Of a DNA stretch of 64,000 bases, positions 17,610 through 27,412 are shown in pieces; position 1 is the first letter of the stretch; each line of letters begins with the position of its first letter. The stretch spans positions 310,001-374,000 of the forward strand of contig NZ_BBDO01000001.1 in assembly GCF_001316285.1 (NCBI RefSeq), read 5' to 3'. Position numbers and translations under genes: made by a program. The notes under the pieces are model-generated. The model saw nothing but the letters and a program-made list of their open reading frames with translations, was not told where the DNA came from and did no database searches. Source of the stretch: Vulcanisaeta sp. JCM 16161. Its GTDB lineage: Archaea > Thermoproteota > Thermoprotei > Thermoproteales > Thermocladiaceae.

Positions 17610-17723
17610 CAAGCACGGGTAGTGTGAGGCTTTATAAGCATTTCATGGATTACTTCACTAATCATAATAATATATAGATTATGTACATACGCTACTTATA
17701 AATTATTAAGTAATTAATTATTA

Positions 17724-18589
17724 ATGGCCGTAGGTTCTCAGGAAGTTCTTGAGAGATATAGACGTTATTCAAATGATTTAATGGAGATACTTAGGCTTAG
17801 AACAAAGCCTGTTGGTGTTGCATTATTGGATAGGGATCCTGACGAGGCCGGTATTAGTGCATTTCGCCCTCTTAGGCATTTCCGTAGAAAGCTAACGTTT
17901 TGCCAAATGACAGCTGCGGCTAGGTATTATGGCATGGGTATGGCGGCTACGTTGGAGGATATGGCGTGCCCCGGTGAAATAATAATATTTGGATTTGCCG
18001 AACCACCTGATTACTTCCTTGATGGTAGCCTTAGCCATGGTCTTTACACGAGGACGAAGGAGGCCGGTAAGGCGCTTGATAATAGTTTACCAAGGCTGCC
18101 AGTGTAGGTATAAGGCATTGTTGACAATGCCTCTGGATAATGTTTTTTTACGAACCACAGGTCGTGATGATATATGGAACGCCAGGTCAAATGGTGAAGT
18201 TAGTCACTGCGTACGTATATATTAGTGGTGAGAAGGTTACGCTGAGCGCCAGTGGTAAGGCTGGGTCTGACACGGCGGTTGCTGAGGTTTTACTTACTGG
18301 CAAACCGAGACTCGCATTACCTGGTTATGGTGATAGGATTGTTGGGCATGTGGAGGACTATGAAATGCTCTTTGTTACTCCAGCAAGTCTGCTGGGCGAT
18401 CTTATTGATGCTCTTAAGGAACAGAACAAGACAAACTTCATTGTTTACCCACCAATGCCGAGCATATTTTATAGGGTTGACTTTAGCGCCATACCAGTTA
18501 TTGGGCATTTATATGACAGGTTCCTTAAGGAGGTCGATGAGAGGGTGAGGAAGGAAAGGGGTGGTGCTGGTGAGGAGCGAGGAGGTTGA
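17724..18589 (+). CDS. DUF169-family protein (one frameshift), first gene of a redox operon
   Basis: DUF169 (COG2043) proteins are uncharacterised Cys-containing proteins. Here the N-terminal part has RTKPVGVALL, LTFCQMTAAARYYG and LEDMACPGEIIIFG, with conserved Cys near residues 59 and 79. After a break near 18105 it continues CFFYEPQVVMIYGTPGQMVKLV and ends with a charged tail. Repaired length about 289 aa. Its stop overlaps the start of the C_GCAxxG gene, and that gene overlaps the FAD oxidoreductase, so the three are very likely co-transcribed. TATA-like TTATAAAT lies about 27 nt before the ATG. Confidence 0.75.
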
Positions 18590-19055
18590 GCAAGTAATTA
18601 AAAATGCTAAGGAGAGGGCCACGCAATTACTCATTGAGACCGAGAACTGCGCGTACTCACCATTCGTGGCCCTACTTGAGGCCTTAAACATTAAGGCATC
18701 GCCAGAGTTACTGGCGGTATCGATAGGCTTTGCCGGTGGCTTAAGCGGTTCTGGACACCTCTGTGGTGCCCTATGGGCTTCAGTAGCTGCCGTTAGCATT
18801 TACATGAAAAAGAAGATAGATATGGAGAAGGGTAATAAGCAAGCGAGCGAGCCCTTCATAGCATATCATCTCGAGCTTCACAACAAGGTCGCGGATGTCT
18901 ATAGGCAATTCATAAATATGTTTGGGTCGCCGAATTGTAAGGATCTAAATCCTAAGTTTGACTTAGTATCACCTGAGCAGAGGAAAAAGTGCACCGTCAT
19001 TGTTAGGAAGTCCGTTGAGATAACCCTGAGGTCATTACTGGGTGATTCTAAATGA
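18561..19055 (+). CDS. C_GCAxxG_C_C family redox protein
   Basis: About 164 aa (slightly shorter if a GTG nine bases later is used). The family signature is visible: a first Cys in ETENCAYSP, then GFAGGLSGSGHLCGALWASV, then SPNCKDL and KKCTVIVRKSVEI, giving the four spaced Cys that define C_GCAxxG_C_C proteins. These are thought to be redox-active and are often found near oxidoreductases or metal transporters. It overlaps both neighbours (29 nt with DUF169, 4 nt ATGA with the flavoprotein). Intact. Confidence 0.82.
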   Translation: MVLVRSEEVEQVIKNAKERATQLLIETENCAYSPFVALLEALNIKASPELLAVSIGFAGGLSGSGHLCGALWASVAAVSIYMKKKIDMEKGNKQASEPFIAYHLELHNKVADVYRQFINMFGSPNCKDLNPKFDLVSPEQRKKCTVIVRKSVEITLRSLLGDSK

Positions 19056-20469
19056 GCGTTGAGATCACCGGCAAAGAGGCTGAAGGCGTGAGGTGGGACC
19101 TCGTAGTCATAGGCTCTGGAACAGCCGGCGCCGACGCCGCCGTGCGTGCCGCGCAATTAGGGCTTAAGGTACTGCTCATAGAGAAGAATAGGGATAGGTT
19201 GGGCGGGACCTGTGTAAATGTTGGTTGCGTACCAACGAAGAAGTTGTTGTACATAGCCGATCACTATCATGAATTAATTAAGTACCTGCAGTGAGGGTTT
19301 AGTCGCCAACGCCAAGCTTGACGTGAAGGCCATGTTTAAGGCTAAGGATCAATTAATTAACCAGATAATTGCGTGGTACGTATTCAGGGTATTTCCGAGT
19401 TGGGGTATTAGGGTATTGATTGGTGAGGCTAGGTTGAGGTCCCCGACTCCGTTAGGGTTGGCGATTCAATAATAGAGGCTAGGAGTATATTGATAGCGAC
19501 GGGCTCCAGACCCAAAATACCACCGATAAGAGGAATCGAAGAGGGATTAAGGAGTGGCTTTGCCATAACTAGCGATGACTTCTTTTCTCTTGACGCAATT
19601 CCCGAAAGTATACTAATTATTGGCGGTGGAGCAATAGGCGTTGAACTAGGGACACTACTTCATAAGCTTGGGTCTAAGGTCATAATTGCCGAGATCATGG
19701 ATAGATTACTACCAACATTTACGGACCCTGAATTAGGTAATTACTTAGCCAATAGGGTAATGAGGGAAATCTACGGAATCGATGTTAAAGTTAACACGTC
19801 TGTAACGGAGGTGGATCCAAGCAATAAGGTTGTACGTTTATCCAATGGCGAGTCAATTAAGGTTGATAAGGTCTTGGTTGCGGTTGGTAGGGTGCCGAAT
19901 ACTGAGGGTCTTAATCTCGAGGGTGTTGGTGTTGAGGTTAGGAACGGCGCCATTGTGGTTGATGAACATTCAAGAACAAACATACCGAACATCTACGCAG
20001 CAGGCGATGTAACGGGCAGGTACATGCTAGCCAGCGTGGCTAAGGTTCAGGGTATCGTAGCTGCAGAGAACGCGGCAGGTTTAAATTCGAGGATTGACTA
20101 TGACTTGGTACCCATGGTCGTGTTTTCAGACCCAGAGGTGGCTTCTGTAGGGGTTGTGGCAGGTAAGGATGACCCAAGGTACGTGGTTACCAAGATGCCG
20201 AATGCCATAAATTACAGGGCAATAGCGTATAATAAGCCTTATGGCTGGACGAAGATCGTGGCTGATAAGGTTAGTAAGAGAATCGTTGGCTTTCACATGA
20301 TTGGCCCGTGGGCTCGGAGATCGTTAATATGGCAGCAATAGCCATTAGGAAGGGGCTAACACTCAATGAGGTGAAGGAATGGGTATTCTCGCACCCTGTC
20401 TTCACAGAGCTCTTTATAGATGCCGTGGAATTATCCACGGGAAGTAATGTGTACTTACCCAAGAGGTAG
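19052..20469 (+). CDS. FAD-dependent pyridine nucleotide-disulfide oxidoreductase, lipoamide dehydrogenase/mercuric reductase-like (three frameshifts)
   Basis: The FAD-binding motif VIGSGTAGADAAVRA is near residue 20 and the redox-active disulfide is in GGTCVNVGCVPTKKLL. After breaks near 19291 and 19441 the frame continues ILIATGSRPKIPPI. The NAD(P) site is ILIIGGGAIGVELG, the second FAD motif NIYAAGDVTG. After a third break near 20318 the dimerisation domain ends EWVFSHPVFTELF. No GMTCAAC-type metal domain and no C-terminal Cys pair are seen, so mercury reduction is not supported. It probably reduces a disulfide carried by the Cys-rich partner proteins in the operon (inference). Confidence 0.85.
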
Positions 20470-20473
20470 TCTT

Positions 20474-20496
20474 ACTAAATATATATTTTATTTAGT
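20474..20496. promoter_or_regulatory. Inverted repeat upstream of the acyl-CoA ligase promoter
   Basis: ACTAAATA (20474-20481) and its exact complement TATTTAGT (20489-20496) flank a 7-bp AT-only centre. A TATA-like CTTTAAAGT follows at 20504-20512 and the ligase ATG is at 20534. The dyad therefore sits just upstream of the basal promoter elements, a plausible operator for an acyl-CoA-responsive regulator (inference). The AT bias makes chance occurrence possible. Confidence 0.35.
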
Positions 20497-20533
20497 GCTA
20501 AAACTTTAAAGTAAAATTTACAAAGATAAAATT

Positions 20534-22223
20534 ATGACGGAACAGAAAGAATTCCTCGGTGGATTTAGAGATTACCCATTAACAGTTGATAAAATACTTA
20601 CCTGGGCCTCATACGCCTTTCCCAATAATGAGGTTGTTTATTGGCCCCCTGGCGGTTCCAGGACATCCGTAACCTTCGCGCAATTTGCCGATAGGGTTCG
20701 TAGGATAGCTGCAGCGCTAATGGACCTAGGTCTACAATCAGGTAAGCCGTGGGAATTCGGCTCTAAGGTTGCGGTCATGGAATGGGATACTCTTAGGTAT
20801 GTTGATTTATTCTATGCAATACCGTCAATAGGCGCTACGTTATTTACGGTAAACATTAGGTTGGCACCGCACGAAATAATGTACATAATGAACATTGCAA
20901 AGCCGGATGTTTTAATGATAAATATTGACGACTTCGAATTATTCATAAAACCAATTCTCGACAATATTAAGACAATAAAGCTTGTAATCTACATGAGTGA
21001 TAAGAATAAGCAGCCTAGTCAGAATTATGGGGTTAAGATGATACCGTACGAGGAGCTCCTCAGGCACGAACCACTAAGGAATTCCAGAAATTGATGAGAG
21101 GACACCAGCGACAATGCTATTCACATCAGGCACAACAGGACCACCAAAGGGTGTTTACTTCACGCATAGGCAGTTAGTGCTTCATGCAATGTCCTTAACA
21201 ATAGCATTGAGTTACCCACCATATAATGTCGGTATTAAGGATGTTGCCATGCCCTTAATACCATTATTCCACGTACATGGTTGGGGCACACCATACGTAG
21301 TGATGCTTTCAGGCACTAGGAAGTACGTATTACCAGGCAGGTATGACTGGGGTCACATCCTTAAGCTAATACATGAGGAGGGGGTCACGTACACGGGTGG
21401 TGTCCCAACAATACTATACTTACTCCTTACCCACCCTGACTCGCCTAAGTACGATCTTAGTAAGTTAAGGTTTGGTAATGGTGGTTCGGCAATGCCTGAG
21501 GGTCTCTATAACGCAGCGAAGGCTAGGGGCGTTGTGGTGGCCTCTGGTTATGGAATGACGGAGACCGCGCCCGTATTAACAATGGCATATTTAAGACCGG
21601 AACACCTTGATCTCCCCGAGAATGAGAGGAAGCAGATCGTGCTTAGGACCGGCTTACCAATACCCCTCGTTCAGTTGCGCGTTGTTGATGAGTATGACAG
21701 GGATGTGCCTAGGGATGGCAGGACTATGGGTGAGTTGGTGGTTTGGTCTCCATGGGTAGCTAAGGAGTACATTGGTGATCCTGAGAAGACGAGGAATGCT
21801 TGGCGCAACGGCTGGTTCCACACGGGAGATGTAGCGGTTTGGTTACCTGATGGTTATGTAGTAATAGTCGATAGGCTTAAGGACGTTATTAAGAGCGGTG
21901 GTGAGTGGATATCAAGCGTCAAATTAGAAAGTCTCATTAGTACTCACCCGGCGGTTGGTGAGGTTGCCGTAATCGGGGCTCCTCATCCAAAATGGGGCGA
22001 GAGACCAATAGCCATAGTCGTGCCCAAACTCGGACAGAGGGTTACTGAGGACGAGATAAGGAACTACCTGATGCAGTTCGTTGAAAGGGGTGAGATACCG
22101 AAGTGGTGGATACCAGACAAGGTAATAATAGTTGAGGCTGAATTACCGAAGACAAGCACGGGCAAGATAGACAAGAAGATACTTAGGGATAGATTCAAGG
22201 ATGAGTTTACATCAGTTACATGA
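20534..22223 (+). CDS. AMP-forming acyl-CoA synthetase (one frameshift)
   Basis: Activates a fatty or other carboxylic acid to its CoA thioester with ATP. The adenylate-forming signature is MLFTSGTTGPPKGVYFTH, followed by GYGMTETAP, the hinge/ATP motif WFHTGDVAVW with DRLKDVIKSGGEWIS, and the C-terminal catalytic lysine in LPKTSTGKIDKK. One break near 21085 splits residues 1-186 from the rest. Repaired length about 563 aa, typical of medium/long-chain ligases. It sits with a thioesterase and a CoA-transferase further on, suggesting acyl-CoA metabolism. Confidence 0.88.
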
Positions 22224-22232
22224 GGACCTTAA

Positions 22233-22828
22233 TCACGTGATTACTATGTCGCGATAAAAATCCCTCTTCTCGATCTTTACGTAATGCTTAACATTGCCTA
22301 GGGCCTCAAATAATCCCCTGATTATTCCTTCGTCATTGGCATTCCGACATCCTCATCAAAGGATTTCGCAATGGAAATCACGGTTCTATTGGGCATGAAC
22401 TGCACATTGACTAGGGCTATAACCCCAAGTGCCGTGAGCATCCTTAATGAGAAATAGAGAGCATCCCTAAAGTCCCTCATAGAATTTAACACATACCTCA
22501 TTAATTCCTTACCATATTCATAACCAAGGCGCTCAATCAGCTCAGGCTCCCTCTCCATAACATAGAAAACAAGCGCCCTCATGAAGTTCTCCTGAACAAA
22601 GCCAAGTATTGCGAATGATAAATTTATCGCATTAACCGTATTCACCCCATCAATATTACCAATATTATTTATCAATTCATTACCTACTTCACCCTCAATT
22701 TCAATGAGTATCGCGTAGTTATTGCCCACGATATTTCTTATGTTTAAATTCCGAGACCTAATTACATTAGTAACGTCATTAAGCAAGCCAGGCCTGTCTC
22801 TTGAAATACTCACTAATAACCAAACCAT
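22233..22828 (-). CDS. ACT-domain protein, paralog of the gene at 425-1076 (one frameshift)
   Basis: The N-terminal ACT domain reads VWLLVSISRDRPGLLNDVTNVIRS, the classic RPGLL motif. The middle region (LERLGYEYGKELMRYVLNSMRD) is helical. The apparent stop at 22322 is bypassed if one C is restored near 22336, giving NDEGIIRGLFEALGNVKHYVKIEKRD and ending at 22233. The same tail is present in the paralog, which supports the extension. Repaired length about 198 aa. It converges with the acyl-CoA ligase. Ligand and output are unknown. Confidence 0.68.
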
Positions 22829-22906
22829 GAGATAATACTAAAATTCCGACTTAAAGGTATTACTAATCCGATGGTATAGTTATAATAAATAATAAAGATT
22901 GAACAG

Positions 22907-23503
22907 TCATAATCCATAACCTTGCCTAATAATCCTAAGTTCCTGGACCACCCTATCAAGCACTGGCTCACCGACGCTCCTAAGTATGTCAATACCCGGT
23001 GGATTCAGGCAATGCTTAAACTCAATAGGTACATTTACGCCAAGACCGCTTAGGCACCTAACCATCCTATACCAATTACTTGATTCATGAATCCCGCACT
23101 TAATTGCAGCAAGGAGAAATAGTAACTCCTTGAGGGATTTACACACGACAACCTCATCATCACTATTAAGGAAGAGGAACTCCCTCTCATCGATCATCCC
23201 CAACTCATTCCTAATGGCTAAGTTTACATCAATGTCCAGGGGATTACCATAGATTAATCGACCAGTCTTAATCACATAAACGAAAAATAGGGTATTACGA
23301 GGATTCTTAAAGACTTGTAAATCCACGTTATCCCCGATCTTGGGTATCTCCTTGGGGATTTCTTCCATGAATACTGCAATATCAATGTCACCACCGCTAC
23401 AGTCGAGCGACCCACCATACACGTATATTGCATGTGCACCTCTAAACCTATTAATTACTTCATTAATTACGTCCTTGGGTATACAATCCGCATTGGCGCT
23501 CAT
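22907..23503 (-). CDS. MNT-type nucleotidyltransferase-fold protein
   Basis: 198 aa. The nucleotidyltransferase signature is IYVYGGSLDCSGGDIDIAVFM (G-S, then D-x-D, residues 28-48). The rest (residues 100-198) is helical with an EFLFLNSDDEVVVCKSLKELL segment, similar to the substrate-binding part of MNT/KNTase proteins. A HEPN partner, the usual toxin of MNT-HEPN modules, is not adjacent. The extra Cys residues are unexplained. Start ATG at 23503. Intact. It may be an orphan antitoxin-like AMP transferase (inference). Confidence 0.6.
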   Translation of the reverse strand: MSANADCIPKDVINEVINRFRGAHAIYVYGGSLDCSGGDIDIAVFMEEIPKEIPKIGDNVDLQVFKNPRNTLFFVYVIKTGRLIYGNPLDIDVNLAIRNELGMIDEREFLFLNSDDEVVVCKSLKELLFLLAAIKCGIHESSNWYRMVRCLSGLGVNVPIEFKHCLNPPGIDILRSVGEPVLDRVVQELRIIRQGYGL

Positions 23504-23541
23504 GAGCTAATGCTTAATAAGTATGGCAATTAATAAGGGAG

Positions 23542-23961
23542 ATGCCATTTAGGGCTAGGTACTATGTTTATTGGGTTGACACTGACGCTGCTGGAATTGC
23601 GCACTTCACATCATTTCTAAGGCTCATTGAACGTGCAGAGGAGGACTTCTATAGGGAGAATGGGATACTTCATTATCACTCAATTGCACCACGTAGGGAA
23701 CTCTTCATAACGTACACGGCACCGTTGAGGAGAGGCGACGTCGCTATTGTTGAGTTGTGGCTTGATGAGGCGAGGACCAGGGCAATTAGGTATAGGTTTA
23801 GGATAATTAATGAGACCACGGGTAAAAACGCCGCTGAGGGCTACTTGGTGTTTACCTGCGTTAGTAATGAGGGTAGTGAGTTGAGGGCTGTCCCATGCCC
23901 TGAGGAACTCGTTAATGCTTGGAAGAGGACTCTCAACACGGTTAATACTCAAGGAGCCTAA
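23542..23961 (+). CDS. Acyl-CoA thioesterase, hotdog fold (4-hydroxybenzoyl-CoA thioesterase/YbgC type)
   Basis: 139 aa, single hotdog domain. The catalytic segment near the N-terminus is YWVDTDAAGIAHFTSFLRLIERAEE, with the Asp of D-x-D/AAG that attacks or activates water for CoA thioester hydrolysis. RYRFRIINETTGKNAAEGYLVF forms the central strands. Its 3' end overlaps the convergent CoA-transferase gene by 20 bp. The acyl substrate is not evident. Intact. Confidence 0.85.
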   Translation: MPFRARYYVYWVDTDAAGIAHFTSFLRLIERAEEDFYRENGILHYHSIAPRRELFITYTAPLRRGDVAIVELWLDEARTRAIRYRFRIINETTGKNAAEGYLVFTCVSNEGSELRAVPCPEELVNAWKRTLNTVNTQGA

Positions 23962-25042
23962 CATCGAGGGATTCATCGTTGAATCTAATGGGGTTCCTAA
24001 CGAGCCTTACCGCACCCAACTCGTGGTGCTTTACCTCAGTCAGTACGTACTTATTCACGTAGGGGTCTCTCGCTATATCCGCCATGTCGTAGACGGGGCC
24101 AGCCGGTATTCCATTACTTAGGAATAGATTTACCCAGTAGTCTCTGTCCCTTGTCAGGAATATTTCCTGAAGTATCTTCTCAAGTTCGTCCTGGTTCCTA
24201 ACCCTATCAGGGTTAGTCCTAAACCTAGGGTCATTAACCAACTCAGGCCTACCAATGACCTCACAGAACCTCCTCCAAATCCTGTCATTACCAACCGCAA
24301 GTATGAACATCTTACCATCCTAGCCCTGAAGTTGGTAAGGAGCCACAACACTCATGTACTTAGTGCCCAGTGGCCTTGGTACATTACCAGTGAAGAGGTG
24401 GTAAAGTATGTGTATACCCATTATGTATAGGGCGGAGTCCAGCATTGGTACGGTAATCCTAACGCCCCTACCCTCCCTATCCCTAACCCTGAGCGCAGAT
24501 AGTATTGCTATTACCGAGAAGAAGCCTGTCACCATGTCGGTTATCGGAACACCGACCTTAACAAAGGTCCCATCCTCACAACCCGTGACACTCATTAAAC
24601 CACTCATACCCTGTATTACAACATCAAAGGCCGGGTAATCCTCATACTCACTACCTGGCATGAAGCCCTTAATAGATACGTAAATAATCCTCGGGTTTAT
24701 CCTACTTACCGAGCCGTAATCAACACCTAGTCTCTCAGCAACACCAGGCCTGTAATTCTCAATGAGTACGTCAGCGTCCTTAATCATATCATAGAGTTTA
24801 TCTCTATCAACCTCATTCTTCAGGTCAAGCCTAATAACATGCTTATTCCTATTCATTGCAAGATAATACGTACTAACATTATCCCTAATCACGTGACCCC
24901 ACGTCCTAGTCATATCACCCTCAGGAGACTCGACTTTGATTACCTTAGCACCTAAATCACCGAGTATTGATGTTGCGAAGGGACCCGCCGCAGAGTGCGT
25001 TAGGTCAATTACCTTAATACCCTCAAGCGGAAGTTTACCCAT
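23942..25042 (-). CDS. CaiB/BaiF family III CoA-transferase (in-frame TAG)
   Basis: Transfers CoA between carboxylic acids. The start LPLEGIKVIDLTHSAAGPFAT and VIKVESPEGDMTRTWG are family hallmarks. The catalytic Asp is in LIENYRPGVAERLG/DYGSV or the following conserved segment, and the body has GRGVRITVPMLDSALY. The frame continues unchanged across TAG at 24320-24322, between YQLQG and DGKMFILAVGND. CAG (Gln) would restore it, as in the glycoprotein gene. Full length 366 aa, normal for the family. It may act with the nearby ligase and thioesterase. Confidence 0.82.
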
Positions 25043-25084
25043 ACCGAGGAAATTACCAATTAACTTCTTTATTAGTATTTAAAT

Positions 25085-25152
25085 GCGGGTTTAGCGCATA
25101 GTAATGCGCGTACTTACCTCATTCCTTACCATCTTACTACCATGGAACCCGC
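25085..25152 (+). other. Intergenic stem structure with tRNA-like outer helix, not a recognisable tRNA
   Basis: In the 236-bp gap between the CoA-transferase start and the eL37 gene, GCGGGTT (25085-25091) pairs exactly with AACCCGC (25146-25152). Inside, GCGC pairs with GCGC around an 8-nt loop and CCAT with ATGG. The layout (7-bp acceptor-like stem, 4-bp D-like stem) recalls a tRNA. The T-loop GTTCRANNC, an anticodon stem and invariant D-loop bases are missing, so I do not call it a tRNA. The rest of the gap holds the eL37 promoter (GTTAAAAAT at 25247-25255). Confidence 0.25.
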
Positions 25153-25278
25153 TCCCAACCTCCTACGTTCAATTAAATCCTCCCCTTACTTAGTAAATAC
25201 TGCAAATTCGTATTGATCACTAACGTGCTATTCGAAGGCAACAAAAGTTAAAAATCACTGAAATTAGCATGACCCGAT

Positions 25279-25467
25279 ATGGTAAAGGGCACGCCAAGCT
25301 TCGGTAAAATGAATAGGGGTTGGACGCACATTAGATGCCCGAGGTGCGGTAGACATGCCTATAATCCAGTAAAGGGTTACTGTGCAGCCTGTGGTTGGGG
25401 CAGGTCAAAGAGGATTAGGCGTTACTCATGGCAGAATAAAAAGGTTAATAAGGTCAGGATTCGCTAA
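25279..25467 (+). CDS. rpl37e: 50S ribosomal protein eL37
   Basis: Small 62-aa zinc-binding ribosomal protein. It starts [28 protein letters not shown] and has the second Cys pair in YCAACGWG, giving a C2-C2 zinc finger, then a basic tail rich in Arg/Lys. A TATA-like GTTAAAAAT lies 24-32 nt before the ATG. The LSm gene that often precedes it in archaea is absent. Its stop codon shares bases with the stop of the convergent UPF0282 gene. Intact. Confidence 0.95.
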   Translation: MVKGTPSFGKMNRGWTHIRCPRCGRHAYNPVKGYCAACGWGRSKRIRRYSWQNKKVNKVRIR

Positions 25468-26417
25468 TCCTCACCCTCATCCCTGATCCTCCTAAATTGC
25501 TCAAGATAATCCCGGGGTGGCGGTTCCTTCGCATATAGATCCCTCCTCATTGCCTCAAGTAATTCATCCTCACGATTAAGCAATCCCGCGTATGTCATGA
25601 TTGAAACCCCGTACTTACTCGCTTCCTCGAATAACTCCTTTAGTGCATTCCTCCAATTCAAGTCCCTTAATGTATGATGGGCTATTACTAATTTATTGAG
25701 AAAACCAGCCCTTATTATTGCCATAAGGTTCCTTAGGGCATTATCGAAATACTCCGCGCTAAACCCCCTCCTCGATAGGTATATAGGTGGTCCACCGACT
25801 ATTAACGTACGTGGTTTTACACCCATTATGTAATTAACAGCCAACTGTGAGACTGGCCCCTCAACATCGGGCATGAACGTTAATGACCCATCACCATCTA
25901 CTATCGTAATCGCTATCACCCTGCCGGTCTTCGCATTATCCTCACCATGTGGTAATGACTGCGATACTATAAGTCTCGTAGAACCTATCGTGAATTCCTT
26001 ACCATCAGCAAACACCAAATCCTTAGTAATACCCTCAATGGCCTTCCTCAACCCGTAATAACGCCTTCTCTGGCTCCAGTTCTCATCATTAGGTGACTTC
26101 ATAAGCAGTACTTTACCACTGTATATCCTCCGGTAACTCTCGTTGGTAGTCCCCATGTAAATACTTGCATATGGCACTGTGAAGTGGTCTCTATGGTAAT
26201 GGCTAATGAATACGTAATTAGCCTCCTCGGCATATCTTTCAAGGACATTCCTCAATACTCTAACCCTCTCTATTTCACGAGGGTGAGGTGGTAAACCGTA
26301 CCTATTCGGCGACAGGCTAATTCCTGGGTCTAGGAGTATTGATAAGTCCTTCGTCTTCACGAACATGGCCATTGACCTGACGCCAAGGCTCTCCTCGGCA
26401 ATTGGTATCACTTCCAT
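25464..26417 (-). CDS. UPF0282-family metallo-beta-lactamase-fold hydrolase
   Basis: 317 aa. The metal-binding motif [15 protein letters not shown] (HxHxDH) is near residue 77. Other MBL-fold landmarks are [18 protein letters not shown] and the late His in [10 protein letters not shown]. The N-terminal segment [17 protein letters not shown] with [19 protein letters not shown] is distinctive of UPF0282, a family nearly restricted to archaea and of unknown substrate. TATA-like ATTATAAAT lies upstream of the ATG. Intact. Confidence 0.88.
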   Translation of the reverse strand: MEVIPIAEESLGVRSMAMFVKTKDLSILLDPGISLSPNRYGLPPHPREIERVRVLRNVLERYAEEANYVFISHYHRDHFTVPYASIYMGTTNESYRRIYSGKVLLMKSPNDENWSQRRRYYGLRKAIEGITKDLVFADGKEFTIGSTRLIVSQSLPHGEDNAKTGRVIAITIVDGDGSLTFMPDVEGPVSQLAVNYIMGVKPRTLIVGGPPIYLSRRGFSAEYFDNALRNLMAIIRAGFLNKLVIAHHTLRDLNWRNALKELFEEASKYGVSIMTYAGLLNREDELLEAMRRDLYAKEPPPRDYLEQFRRIRDEGED

Positions 26418-26470
26418 ACACCTATTACCACATGTAAGATTTATAATGTCTTTAGTTTCACATTAACTTA

Positions 26471-27070
26471 GTGGATGGCATTAAACTCGGCTTTGCTGGT
26501 AGGTCATCCACCTGGAACCTACTTAGAAAACTGGTCTTTCCTGAGCATGTGGCCTTAAGGTACGTGAGTAATGAGGACGACTGCCTAGGGCTTAACTTCA
26601 TAATTGTTGAGAGGTACATGGCAGATTTAGTTAATTGCTCCAGGGTATTGATATTAAGTGATCCGAGTATTGATGGTATAATCGAGACCATAGTTGATGG
26701 GTTAGGCCTTAATGAATTGAATGTTGGAATTGACATCGGAAACTCCAGGTGCGGTGCTATCATACTCGCTAATGATACGCCATTAATTCACGTAACACTC
26801 AGTTTCGTAAAACTCATTAGGATGATAAGGAGATTAGCTAAACGGGCAATTATTAACTTAGTAATTGGTACAAGCCCTGGCGTTTCAGATCTCGTTAGGG
26901 ATTTCATGGAATCAATAAATGACGCAAATATTAAGGTTAGGGTAATTAATGAGGATACAGCCTATGGAAAGAAGAATGTATTTAGGTCCAGGTATCCATA
27001 TTTGACATTGGACGAACTTGATGGGCTTGTTTATGCATATACCGGCCTTACGATGGGCGCTCATGAATAA
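26471..27070 (+). CDS. Hypothetical protein with RNase H/RuvC-like features
   Basis: 199 aa, GTG start at 26471. VGIDIGNSRCGAIILAND near residue 90 resembles the first strand of RuvC/YqgF-type nucleases (GxDxGxxRxG). VINEDTAYGKK near residue 158 could supply the Glu, and TLDELDGLVYAYTGL near the C-terminus could supply the last Asp, giving the D-E-D arrangement of that fold. The first 85 residues match nothing I recognise. A Holliday-junction resolvase-like or other RNase H-fold role is an inference from motif order only. Intact. Confidence 0.5.
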   Translation: MDGIKLGFAGRSSTWNLLRKLVFPEHVALRYVSNEDDCLGLNFIIVERYMADLVNCSRVLILSDPSIDGIIETIVDGLGLNELNVGIDIGNSRCGAIILANDTPLIHVTLSFVKLIRMIRRLAKRAIINLVIGTSPGVSDLVRDFMESINDANIKVRVINEDTAYGKKNVFRSRYPYLTLDELDGLVYAYTGLTMGAHE

Positions 27071-27193
27071 TTGCTCAATTAGACTTAATGATGGAATATT
27101 CTATACATATTACCTATGTAATACTCGTAGAATATTGGTAATACAATGCGTATAATGATGGTAATTCTTATAAAATAATCACTATGGGGACTT

Positions 27194-27354
27194 ATGATGC
27201 CGATAATAATTAAGTGCTATTCATGCGGCTTTGTATTTTATAGTGATCAACAGCTCAAGAGTGTTGATGAGGTACTTAGGCAATGGGTTATAAATGCCCT
27301 GTCTGCCTAAGTCCATTGAGTAAGACACCAATTACCATGCGTGTTAAAGGATAA
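27194..27354 (+). CDS. Small zinc-ribbon protein (one frameshift)
   Basis: The frame from ATG 27194 (or 27197) starts MPIIIKCYSCGFVFYSDQQL and continues SVDEVLRQW. Restoring one A near 27290 gives IKCPVCLSPLSKTPITMRVKG before TAA at 27352-27354. The two CxxC pairs about 33 residues apart form a zinc ribbon. About 53 aa. Such small ribbons occur in archaea as nucleic-acid-binding or RNA polymerase-related proteins, but no family is claimed. The remaining sequence between 27071 and 27193 is AT-rich promoter-like DNA. Confidence 0.5.
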
Positions 27355-27412
27355 GTTATCAAAGTAATCTGCACTAAAATTAAAATAAACCTATTAACTG
27401 CATCTTTAGGTC

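Noticed and set aside
19052..20469. Mercuric reductase annotation for the FAD disulfide reductase
   Set aside because: There is no N-terminal metal-binding domain and no C-terminal Cys pair, and no mer regulator or transporter is nearby.
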